Assembly (NCBI GenBank): GCA_002291855.1
Contig: DBAW01000141.1
Location: 3,969-16,673, forward strand
DNA length: 12,705 bases
Source: Sphingomonas sp. UBA1000
GTDB taxonomy: Bacteria > Pseudomonadota > Alphaproteobacteria > Sphingomonadales > Sphingomonadaceae
Direction: 5' to 3'
The position numbers and the translations under genes are program-made. Positions 1 to 5,170 of this stretch are shown here, piece by piece (position 1 is the first letter of the stretch; every line of letters starts with the position of its first letter). The notes beneath the pieces are model-generated. The model was given only the letters and a program-made list of their open reading frames with translations, searched no databases and was not told the DNA's origin.

Positions 1-5
1 CGCCC

Positions 6-99
6 CCGCGCCGCAAGGCGCGGCACAACAACCTCCCGCGCCGCACCACAACAAACAACCCGCCCCACGACACTCCCGCCACCGCCAAACCACCCCGCA
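6..99 (+). terminator. Hairpin plus C-rich, G-poor stretch: possible Rho-dependent terminator of the upstream gene
   Basis: A perfect 7-bp hairpin with a GCAA tetraloop (arms 6-12 and 17-23) is followed at about 24-99 by sequence made almost only of C and A, with very few G and T. A C-over-G bias of this length on the sense strand is the usual look of a Rho utilisation region. No U-tract follows the hairpin, so an intrinsic terminator is unlikely. The upstream gene lies outside the window; tpiA is common next to secG, but that is inference. No ORF is supported here. Confidence 0.35.
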
Positions 100-101
100 G
101 A

Positions 102-130
102 TTGATTCCCCGGCGGGGCATGGCTAAAGA
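102..130 (+). promoter_or_regulatory. Possible secG promoter
   Basis: TTGATT at 102-107 and TAAAGA at 125-130 are separated by 17 bases, about 30 bases before the secG start. The -35 matches the housekeeping consensus well and the -10 only partly (3 of 6). This is inferred from spacing and position only. Confidence 0.35.
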
Positions 131-160
131 CCCCGCCTCCCACAGGGTGAAAGCAGGCCG

Positions 161-532
161 ATGTTTACATTCCTTCTTGTCGTTCAGGCGATCATCGCGA
201 CCGCGCTCGTCACCGTCATCCTGATGCAGCGTTCGGAAGGCGGCGGCCTGACCGGTGGCAGCCCGACCGGGCTGATGTCGGCGCGCGGCGCGGCCGATTT
301 CCTTACCCGCGCGACCGCTATTCTGGCGACTTTGTTCATCCTGTGCTGCGTCGCGCTGGCGACGATTGCGGCGATGAACAACAAGACCCGCAAGGTCGAC
401 GCCTCGGCCGTCACCGCCGCCCCGGTCGCCGCACCCGCAGCGCCCGCACCGGCCGAAGACCCGCTGGCCGCCGCCGCGCGTCAGGCGGGCGCGGCCGAAC
501 CGGCCCCGGCGAACGCGCCTGCGGCCAAATAA
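161..532 (+). CDS. secG: Preprotein translocase subunit SecG
   Basis: SecG is the small accessory subunit of the SecYEG protein-conducting channel in the inner membrane. The 123-residue product has the family layout: a first membrane helix at about residues 2-22, a Gly/Ser-rich cytoplasmic loop (QRSEGGGLTGG, about 23-34) and a second helix at about 50-71. After that comes a long Ala/Pro-rich tail that is variable in alphaproteobacterial SecG and gives no functional hint. The ATG has only a weak GCAGG-like ribosome binding site. pyrG follows 86 bases downstream; the tpiA-secG-pyrG order is common in alphaproteobacteria, and the window starts just after where tpiA would lie. Identification rests on helix layout and the loop motif and is secure. 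Confidence 0.93.
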   Translation: MFTFLLVVQAIIATALVTVILMQRSEGGGLTGGSPTGLMSARGAADFLTRATAILATLFILCCVALATIAAMNNKTRKVDASAVTAAPVAAPAAPAPAEDPLAAAARQAGAAEPAPANAPAAK

Positions 533-545
533 TCCCCATCCTTTT

Positions 546-576
546 GGGGCGCGGTAAGGCTTTTTTTCCGCGCCCC
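546..576 (+). promoter_or_regulatory. Strong hairpin with a T7 loop between secG and pyrG
   Basis: A perfect 9-bp GC stem (546-554 with 568-576) closes a 13-base loop that contains seven T residues (561-567). An alternative weak stem, CCTT (540-543) with AAGG (556-559), would sit almost directly before the same T tract, the order of an intrinsic terminator. The two folds share bases and cannot form together. The element may end secG transcripts or attenuate read-through into pyrG; which one is not decidable from sequence. Confidence 0.5.
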
Positions 577-579
577 GGC

Positions 580-608
580 TTGCCCCGGGTGCCCCGGGGC
601 GGCTAAGC
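580..608 (+). promoter_or_regulatory. Possible pyrG promoter giving a very short leader
   Basis: TTGCCC (580-585) and CTAAGC (603-608) are 17 bases apart. The pyrG ATG is only 10 bases after the second element, so a transcript from here would be leaderless or nearly so. This fits the absence of a Shine-Dalgarno sequence before pyrG. The same CTAAG core lies 11-15 bases before the pyrG, pilZ and tatB start codons. Inferred from pattern only. Confidence 0.35.
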
Positions 609-618
609 GCCAACCCCC

Positions 619-2256
619 ATGGCGCGGTATATATTCATCACCGGCGGCGTGGTCTCCTCGCTCGGCAAAGGTCTCATGGCGGCGTCGCTCGCCGCGCTTT
701 TGCAGGCGCGCGGATACCGCGTACGCATCCGGAAATTCGATCCCTATCTCAACGTCGATCCGGGGACCATGTCCCCTTATCAGCACGGGGAAGTCTACGT
801 CACCGACGACGGGGCCGAGACCGATCTCGATCTTGGCCATTATGAACGCTTTACCGGCGTTCCCAGCCGCCAGTCGGACAACATCACCTCGGGCCGCATC
901 TACCAGACGATCATCCAGCGCGAGCGCCGGGGCGATTATCTGGGCGCGACCGTGCAGGTGATCCCGCACGTCACCGACGCGATCAAGGCCTTTGCCCAGG
1001 CCGAGACCGACGATCTGGATTTCGTGCTGTGCGAAATCGGCGGCACGGTGGGCGACATCGAATCGCTGCCGTTCATCGAGGCGATCCGCCAGCTGCGCAA
1101 CGAACTGGGCCGCGACCAGACGGTGTTCGTGCATGTGACGCTGGTGCCCTATATCGCGGCGGCCGGCGAGCTGAAGACCAAGCCGACCCAGCACAGCGTG
1201 CGCGAGCTGACCGCGCTTGGCATCCAGCCCGATGTGCTGGTGTGCCGCTGCGAACATCCGCTGCCCGAGGGCGAACGCGCCAAGATCGCGCTGTTCTGCA
1301 ACGTCGCCAAGGAAGCGGTGATCCAGGCGCTTGATTCGCGCAGCATCTATCAGGTGCCGCTGCAATATCATGCCGAGGGGCTGGACCGTCAGGTGCTGCG
1401 CGCCTTCGGCATCGAAACCCCGCCCGCCAGCCCCGATCTGGGGCGCTGGTCCGACATTGTCGACCGGGTCGAAAATCCCGAGGGCGAGGTGACGATCGGC
1501 GTGGTCGGCAAATATGTCGGCCTGCCCGATGCCTATAAGTCGCTGCACGAGGCGCTGGTCCATGGCGGGCTGGCCAACCGGGTCAAGGTCCATGTCAAAT
1601 GGCTCGATGCCGAGCTGTTCGAGAATGATGCCGAGCAGGTCGCGGCCACGCTGGAGCCGATGCACGGTATTCTCGTGCCCGGCGGCTTTGGCGAGCGCGG
1701 ATCGGAAGGCAAGATCGCGGCGGTGCGCTTTGCGCGCGAGCGCGGCGTGCCGTTTTTCGGCATCTGCCTCGGCATGCAGATGGCCTGTATCGAAGGGGCG
1801 CGCAATCTGGGCGGGCTGGCCAAGGCCTCGACCACCGAGTTCGGCCCCACCGAGGAGCCGGTCGTCGGCCTGATCACCGAATGGATGACCGCCGAGGGGC
1901 GGGAGCGCCGCGCCGCGGACGGCGATCTGGGCGGGACGATGCGGCTGGGCGCCTATCCGGCGGCGCTTGCCCATAACAGCGTGGTGTCGTCCATCTATGG
2001 CGCGACCGAGATCAGCGAGCGCCATCGCCACCGCTATGAGGTCAATGTCCATTACCGCCCGCTGCTCGAGGATGGCGGGCTGATGTTCAGCGGCCTCAGC
2101 CCCGACGGGCAGCTGCCCGAGATTGTCGAGCGGCCCGACCATCCCTGGTTCATCGGCGTGCAGTTCCACCCCGAACTCAAGTCCAAGCCGTTCGACCCGC
2201 ATCCGCTGTTCCGCAGCTTCGTGGCCGCGGCCGTCAAGCAGAGCCGGCTGGTCTGA
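619..2256 (+). CDS. pyrG: CTP synthase (glutamine-hydrolysing)
   Basis: PyrG makes CTP from UTP with ATP and glutamine, the last step of de novo pyrimidine nucleotide synthesis, in the cytoplasm. The 545-residue product is full length (about 545 in E. coli). The N-terminal synthetase domain starts with the FITGGVVSSLGKG loop (residues 7-18), followed by KFDPYLNVDPGTM (39-51), Asp71 in GAETDLDLGHYERF, and Glu139 before GGTVGDIES. The C-terminal class I glutamine amidotransferase domain has the oxyanion motif PGGFGERG, the nucleophile Cys383 in GICLGMQ, and His517/Glu519 in the HPE motif. The start fits the conserved MARYIFITGG beginning. No Shine-Dalgarno sequence is present; CTAAGC sits 10 bases before the ATG. 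All catalytic residues are present. Confidence 0.98.
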   Translation: MARYIFITGGVVSSLGKGLMAASLAALLQARGYRVRIRKFDPYLNVDPGTMSPYQHGEVYVTDDGAETDLDLGHYERFTGVPSRQSDNITSGRIYQTIIQRERRGDYLGATVQVIPHVTDAIKAFAQAETDDLDFVLCEIGGTVGDIESLPFIEAIRQLRNELGRDQTVFVHVTLVPYIAAAGELKTKPTQHSVRELTALGIQPDVLVCRCEHPLPEGERAKIALFCNVAKEAVIQALDSRSIYQVPLQYHAEGLDRQVLRAFGIETPPASPDLGRWSDIVDRVENPEGEVTIGVVGKYVGLPDAYKSLHEALVHGGLANRVKVHVKWLDAELFENDAEQVAATLEPMHGILVPGGFGERGSEGKIAAVRFARERGVPFFGICLGMQMACIEGARNLGGLAKASTTEFGPTEEPVVGLITEWMTAEGRERRAADGDLGGTMRLGAYPAALAHNSVVSSIYGATEISERHRHRYEVNVHYRPLLEDGGLMFSGLSPDGQLPEIVERPDHPWFIGVQFHPELKSKPFDPHPLFRSFVAAAVKQSRLV

Positions 2257-2261
2257 ACCCG

Positions 2262-2307
2262 GTTCCGCCCGGCCGGCACCCCGCGTGCCGGCCGGGTGCG
2301 GCGGAAC
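2262..2307 (+). terminator. Large hairpin after pyrG
   Basis: An 11-bp perfect GC stem (2268-2278 with 2286-2296, 7-base loop) extends through an asymmetric bulge into a second stem (GTTCCG 2262-2267 with CGGAAC 2302-2307). It starts five bases after the pyrG stop. No U-tract follows, so it may work as an mRNA 3' end stabiliser or Rho-assisted stop rather than a classic intrinsic terminator. Confidence 0.5.
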
Positions 2308-2361
2308 ATCCTGAACGCGGTCTTTACCCTGCCTTTACGCGGCTAAGGCTAGCCCTTGGTC

Positions 2362-2724
2362 ATGCGAAACCAACCCTTGCGCGACATTGTGGGCGGGCTT
2401 GATGACGGCATCGGCCCCAATCTCAGGGAAAGGCGCTATGCGTGCCTGCTGGTCGGCACCATCGCCCGCGCGGGGGCGCGCAACCGGATGCGGATCACGG
2501 TGCGCAACATCTCCGCCCATGGCCTGATGGGCGAATGCGCCTATCCGCCGCGCGCCGGCGATCTGGTCGATATCGACATTCCCGGCATCGGTGCGGTGAC
2601 CGCCCATGTCCGCTGGGGCGACGGGCAGCGTATCGGCGTCGAGTTTGACGGGCCGATCGATCCGACGCTGGCGTTCGAGCGCAACCGGATGCTCACCCGC
2701 TCGCCGCTGCAAAGCGCGCACTGA
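2362..2724 (+). CDS. PilZ-domain protein, c-di-GMP binding doubtful
   Basis: PilZ domains are small beta barrels that often bind cyclic di-GMP and relay it to motility, envelope or polysaccharide machinery. The 120-residue product is a single domain. The second signature, [DN]xSxxG, is present as NISAHG at residues 49-54, and HVRW...RIGVEFD (82-95) fits the end of the barrel. The first signature, RxxxR, is incomplete: the segment reads RERRYACLL (22-30), with Cys28 where the second Arg should be. A change there usually weakens ligand binding, so this may be a non-binding PilZ or an interaction module. The ATG at 2362 was chosen over an in-frame TTG at 2356. No Shine-Dalgarno is visible; CTAAG lies 14 bases upstream. 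The gene is convergent with hsp20. No partner gene is nearby, so the pathway is unknown. Confidence 0.8.
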   Translation: MRNQPLRDIVGGLDDGIGPNLRERRYACLLVGTIARAGARNRMRITVRNISAHGLMGECAYPPRAGDLVDIDIPGIGAVTAHVRWGDGQRIGVEFDGPIDPTLAFERNRMLTRSPLQSAH

Positions 2725-2740
2725 TCCCGACAGGGCAAAA

Positions 2741-2766
2741 CGGGCGTCCCATCGCCGGGACGCCCG
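2741..2766. terminator. Bidirectional intrinsic terminator between pilZ and hsp20
   Basis: A perfect 10-bp stem (2741-2750 with 2757-2766) with a 6-base loop lies between the convergent pilZ and hsp20 stop codons. AAAA precedes it on +, so the leftward hsp20 transcript has TTTT after the hairpin, making it the stronger side. The + side lacks a T run. Confidence 0.8.
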
Positions 2767-2797
2767 CTGCATACTCGGTTGGCGAAGCCGGTGCCGC

Positions 2798-3262
2798 TCA
2801 GGCGGCGTCGCGATGCTCGATCACCGGGGCCGGGGCGGTGTCGCGGGTGATCGCGATCTTCTGCGGCTTCATCGCTTCGGGCACTTCGCGCACCAGATCG
2901 ATGGTCAGCAGCCCGTCGGCAAGGCCCGCTGCCTCGACGCGGACGAAATCAGCGAGTTCGAAGCGGCGCTCAAAGCTGCGCGTCGCGATCCCGGAATGCA
3001 GGAAGCGCGACCGGTCCGGGCTCTGCTCTTTCTTGCCGGTGACGAGCAGCAGATTCTGCTGCGCGGTGATGTCGATCTCCTCGGCCTTGAAGCCGGCGAC
3101 GGCAAGCGTGATCCGATACCGGTCCTCGGCCAGCCGCTCGAGGTCGAACGGGGGGAAATTGTCGCCGGCCGATGCGGCGCGGGCGCTGTTTTCCAGCAGG
3201 TCGAACAGCCGGTCGAAACCGACCATGGAACGGCGATAGGGGGTCAGGTCGAAACTGCGCAT
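2798..3262 (-). CDS. Small heat-shock protein, Hsp20/IbpA type
   Basis: Small heat-shock proteins are ATP-independent holdases: they bind unfolding proteins in the cytoplasm as large oligomers and pass them to DnaK/ClpB. The 154-residue product has a short N-terminal arm (MRSFDLTPYRRSMVGFDRLF), an alpha-crystallin domain from about residue 36 to 120, with NLLLVTGKKE and FERRFELADFV followed by ADGLLTIDLVREVPE. The C-terminal I-x-I anchor is at 126-128 (IAI). The ATG at 3262 was chosen over the upstream start at 3283 because GAGGA lies 7 bases before it and the product then begins like other alphaproteobacterial members. Regulation appears double: a sigma-32-like promoter (3393-3366) and a ROSE-like leader (3359-3263). 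It ends at the terminator shared with pilZ. Confidence 0.94.
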   Translation of the reverse strand: MRSFDLTPYRRSMVGFDRLFDLLENSARAASAGDNFPPFDLERLAEDRYRITLAVAGFKAEEIDITAQQNLLLVTGKKEQSPDRSRFLHSGIATRSFERRFELADFVRVEAAGLADGLLTIDLVREVPEAMKPQKIAITRDTAPAPVIEHRDAA

Positions 3263-3359
3263 ATCAAATCCTCGCATGAGCAAAATGATGGGGTGGCGCC
3301 CCGCAAGTGGCGACGCCGATTGCGTTTTTTGCCCGGCCCCGGATGTGGCGACCGGACGG
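3263..3359 (-). promoter_or_regulatory. ROSE-like RNA thermometer in the hsp20 leader
   Basis: The predicted leader of about 97 bases folds into successive hairpins. One pairs CGCAA with TTGCG around a GGCG/CGCC inner stem (3324-3302); another is GGGG/CCCC with a 5-base loop. The last stem joins TTGCTC to the ribosome binding site GAGGA (3284-3269) through a 4-base loop, with a central G opposite G, and an outer AUCA/UGAU stem reaches up to the start codon. An anti-SD of the form UYGCU with an unpaired or G-G position is the signature of ROSE thermometers, known upstream of alphaproteobacterial hsp20 genes. The structure was folded by eye and not computed. Confidence 0.7.
3302..3330 (+). terminator. 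Plus-strand intrinsic terminator antisense to the hsp20 leader
   Basis: Read on +, the hairpin of 3302-3324 (CGCAA/TTGCG outside, GGCG/CGCC inside) is followed directly by six T residues (3325-3330). It would stop rightward transcription that runs antisense through hsp20, before it reaches tatB. The same bases read on - form a hairpin of the hsp20 leader. Confidence 0.5.
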
Positions 3360-3365
3360 GAGAAG

Positions 3366-3393
3366 ACTTAGGTGGCCATTCGCTGCCTTCAAG
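3366..3393 (-). promoter_or_regulatory. Sigma-32 (RpoH) type heat-shock promoter of hsp20
   Basis: On the minus strand CTTG (3393-3390, in the context CCCCTTGAAG) is followed after 17 bases by CCTAAGT (3372-3366). The alphaproteobacterial RpoH consensus is CTTG-N17/18-CYTATNT, so there is one mismatch. Transcription would begin near 3359, leaving a leader of about 97 bases. Confidence 0.7.
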
Positions 3394-3487
3394 GGGCGGT
3401 GCGCCCCCGCCGCGTGGCAGCGGCCCGGCGATTTGGCCGCAGCCGGTGATTTTCCCCGCCGCCAAAATGCTCTAAGCGGGCGCCCTG

Positions 3488-3853
3488 ATGTTCGATATCG
3501 CCCCCCAGGAATTGCTGCTGTGCGCGATCGTCGCCCTGGTGGTGATCGGTCCCAAGGATCTGCCGCGCGCGATGCGCGTGCTCGGCCGCTGGGTCGCCAA
3601 GCTGCGCGGCGCGGCGCGGCATTTCCGCTCCGGCTTCGACGCGATGGTGCGCGAGGCCGAGCTTGAGGAGATGCAGCGCAAATGGGCGGAGGAAAATGCC
3701 CGCATCATGCGCGAATATCCCCAGGCGGCCCCGTCCGCTTCCCCGGCATCCGGCGCCGAAGCGGTGGCGGAAATGCCGCCCGAGGCCGGGCCGGAGATGA
3801 CGCCGCTGCCCCCGCCCGGCGATGATCCCGCCGGGCGCGGAGAGGCGCGATGA
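3488..3853 (+). CDS. tatB: Sec-independent translocase subunit TatB
   Basis: TatB forms the twin-arginine signal receptor with TatC and helps export folded, often cofactor-bearing proteins across the inner membrane. The 121-residue product begins MFDIAPQELL, close to E. coli TatB including Glu8. It has one membrane helix at about 6-20, the Gly-Pro hinge at 21-22, then an amphipathic helix (about 25-60) and a charged helix to about 78. The acidic, Pro/Ala-rich tail is variable in the family. The stop overlaps the tatC start by four bases (ATGA), so translation is coupled. CTAAGC lies 10 bases before the ATG and there is no good Shine-Dalgarno. Unusually, no tatA precedes it: hsp20 occupies that place on the opposite strand. 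Confidence 0.93.
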   Translation: MFDIAPQELLLCAIVALVVIGPKDLPRAMRVLGRWVAKLRGAARHFRSGFDAMVREAELEEMQRKWAEENARIMREYPQAAPSASPASGAEAVAEMPPEAGPEMTPLPPPGDDPAGRGEAR

Positions 3854-4641
3854 TCGGCGACATCGACGAACGCCGCGCGCCGCTGCTCGACCATCTGATC
3901 GAGCTGCGCCGTCGCCTGCTCTGGTCGATCGCGGCGCTCGCCGGCGCGTTTTTCGCCTGCCTTTATTTTGCCGAGCCGATCTTTGCCTTTCTCGTCCAGC
4001 CGCTGATCGCGGCGGGGCAGGGCAAGATCATCTACACCGATGTGTTCGAGGCGTTTTTCGTCAATCTGAAGGTCGCGTTCTTTGCCGCGATCATGGTCGC
4101 CTTTCCGGTGATGGCGACGCAGCTCTGGGCGTTTGTCGCGCCCGGCCTGTACCGGCAGGAAAAACGCGCGCTGCTGCCGTTTTTGATGATGACGCCGGTG
4201 CTGTTCACCGCCGGGGCGGCGCTTGCCTATTATGTCGCGATGCCGGTCGCGCTGCGCTTCCTGCTCGGCTTTCAGGGGGATATCGGCGGCATCCAGCAGG
4301 AAGCATTGCCGGGCGTCGGCAATTATCTGTCTTTCGTCACCAAGTTCATTTTCGGCTTCGGCGTCGCGTTTCTGACGCCGGTGCTGCTGATGCTGCTCGA
4401 ACGCGCCGGGATCGTGACCCGTGCCCAGCTGGTCGCCGGGCGGCGCTATGCGATCGTGATCGCGTTCGTCATCGCCGCCGTGCTGACGCCGCCCGATGTG
4501 CTGTCGCAGCTGCTGCTCGCGGTGCCGCTGGTGCTGCTCTACGAACTCGCGCTGATCGCGATCTGGTTCACCGAGCGCCGCCGTGGCCGCGCGCGCCCGG
4601 CGGGCACCGGCGACGCGGAGCGCGATGAAGGCGCGGCCTGA
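3850..4641 (+). CDS. tatC: Sec-independent translocase subunit TatC
   Basis: TatC is the polytopic core of the twin-arginine translocase and carries the site that reads the RR signal. The 263-residue product has six predicted membrane segments. Family motifs are present: LDHLIELRRRLLWS near the N-terminus (residues 13-26, with the signal-contacting Glu18), FEAFFVNLK (66-74), and APGLYRQEKR (97-106, with Glu104). A GAGAGG ribosome binding site lies inside the end of tatB. The C-terminus is a short Arg-rich and acidic cytoplasmic tail. Length and motifs are normal for the family. No downstream gene on + is coupled. Confidence 0.96.
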   Translation: MIGDIDERRAPLLDHLIELRRRLLWSIAALAGAFFACLYFAEPIFAFLVQPLIAAGQGKIIYTDVFEAFFVNLKVAFFAAIMVAFPVMATQLWAFVAPGLYRQEKRALLPFLMMTPVLFTAGAALAYYVAMPVALRFLLGFQGDIGGIQQEALPGVGNYLSFVTKFIFGFGVAFLTPVLLMLLERAGIVTRAQLVAGRRYAIVIAFVIAAVLTPPDVLSQLLLAVPLVLLYELALIAIWFTERRRGRARPAGTGDAERDEGAA

Positions 4642-4685
4642 CGCAGCCGCGCCCCAGGCATGTTGCAACCGCGCTGGCTGATCCG

Positions 4686-4701
4686 GCGGCTCGGAAGCCG
4701 C
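4686..4701. terminator. Hairpin between convergent tatC and the lipoprotein gene
   Basis: A perfect 6-bp stem (4686-4691 with 4696-4701) with a 4-base loop lies one base past the lipoprotein stop and 44 bases past the tatC stop. No T run flanks it on either side, so termination is only inferred from its position between convergent genes. Confidence 0.4.
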
Positions 4702-4702
4702 T

Positions 4703-4834
4703 CTAGTCCTTAATTTCCTCCTTCACTTCGTTGCTGGCCGACTGAAGGTCCTTGCCAGCGCCCGAAACGGTGTTGCACGCGCCAACGGCGAGGCTGGCGG
4801 CGATCAGGACAAGGCCCAGATGTCTGCGGATCAT
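4703..4834 (-). CDS. Entericidin-like small lipoprotein
   Basis: The 43-residue product has a positively charged start (MIRRH), a hydrophobic signal segment and the lipobox AVGAC, so signal peptidase II should cleave before Cys20. The mature part (CNTVSGAGKDLQSASNEVKE) matches the entericidin A/B pattern: a tiny envelope lipoprotein, linked to stress in E. coli, where EcnB has bacteriolytic and EcnA antidote activity. Only one copy is present, so no toxin-antidote pair is seen. The start at 4834 is supported by GGGAGA seven bases upstream; longer versions of the frame lack a signal peptide at the N-terminus. It lies beside the GSR locus and has a weak EcfG-like promoter upstream. Confidence 0.85.
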   Translation of the reverse strand: MIRRHLGLVLIAASLAVGACNTVSGAGKDLQSASNEVKEEIKD

Positions 4835-4895
4835 GTTCGGTCTCCCGGATAAGGGGGTGATGCACGGCGCGCAAAGTTGCGACCCGCCCTGCTGC

Positions 4896-4920
4896 AATGC
4901 CCGAGGCCGGCCAGCGTTCC
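4896..4920 (-). promoter_or_regulatory. Weak EcfG-like promoter for the lipoprotein gene
   Basis: On the minus strand GGAAC (4920-4916) and CATT (4899-4896) are 16 bases apart, about 60 bases before the start codon. The -35 is perfect; the -10 differs from CGTT at the normally conserved G. A second GGAAC at 4930-4926 has no matching -10. The call is tentative. Confidence 0.28.
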
Positions 4921-4966
4921 GGCGTGTTCCGGCCAGCATCCGCGGCATCGCGCGTTCGATCTGCGG

Positions 4967-5113
4967 CATTTTCCGGGTCGCCGCGCGGATCGACCCGGCC
5001 CGAACATGCTAGGACCCGGAAATGACAGGCCGGGGGGCGGCCAGCATTTCCGGGTCCATGTACGCGGACAGCGAGAGCGGGGGGGCAAATATTCGCTATC
5101 CGGACCCAGAAAC
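4967..5113. repeat. Alternating copies of a 13-14 base motif, central pair forming a long hairpin
   Basis: This is the main content of the 336-base gene-free stretch 4835-5170. GGACCCGGAAATG (5012-5024) and its exact reverse complement (5045-5057) form a 13-bp stem. Inside it, a GGCCG/CGGCC stem with a GGGG loop makes a 46-base nested hairpin. Imperfect copies lie at 4967-4980 (reverse) and 5101-5113 (forward), so orientations alternate. Another inverted repeat (4973-4980 with 4991-4998) overlaps the first copy. The arrangement resembles REP/BIME elements or a structured RNA; no transposase or target duplication is visible. Confidence 0.55.
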
Positions 5114-5134
5114 GCTGCGGCATCCGCCGGGGTT

Positions 5135-5155
5135 CCGTGCCGCACGGATTTTTTT
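5135..5155 (+). terminator. Orphan plus-strand intrinsic terminator
   Basis: CCGTG (5135-5139) and CACGG (5143-5147) form a stem with a CCG loop, followed by A and seven T residues (5149-5155). It reads as a rho-independent terminator on +, yet the nearest upstream + gene, tatC, ends about 490 bases away with a leftward gene between. It lies just past the phyP stop in convergent orientation. On the minus strand it lacks a T tract and would not end phyP transcripts. Confidence 0.6.
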
Positions 5156-5170
5156 GGGGCGGCCGCGCAC

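Noticed and set aside
481..2202. 573-residue open frame on - across pyrG
   Set aside because: It is a mirror frame of the GC-rich pyrG gene, rich in Arg/Asp/Gln/His with no recognisable domain, while pyrG on + is certain.
2303..2327. GGAAC at 2303-2307 as an EcfG promoter for the pilZ gene
   Set aside because: At 16-17 bases downstream the sequence is TTAC/TACC and not CGTT; the GGAAC is part of the pyrG hairpin arm.
3290..3310. CTTG followed by CCCCATCAT on the minus strand just before hsp20, as a sigma-32 promoter
   Set aside because: The spacer is only 10 bases, too short, and the start would leave almost no leader; the site at 3393-3366 has correct spacing.
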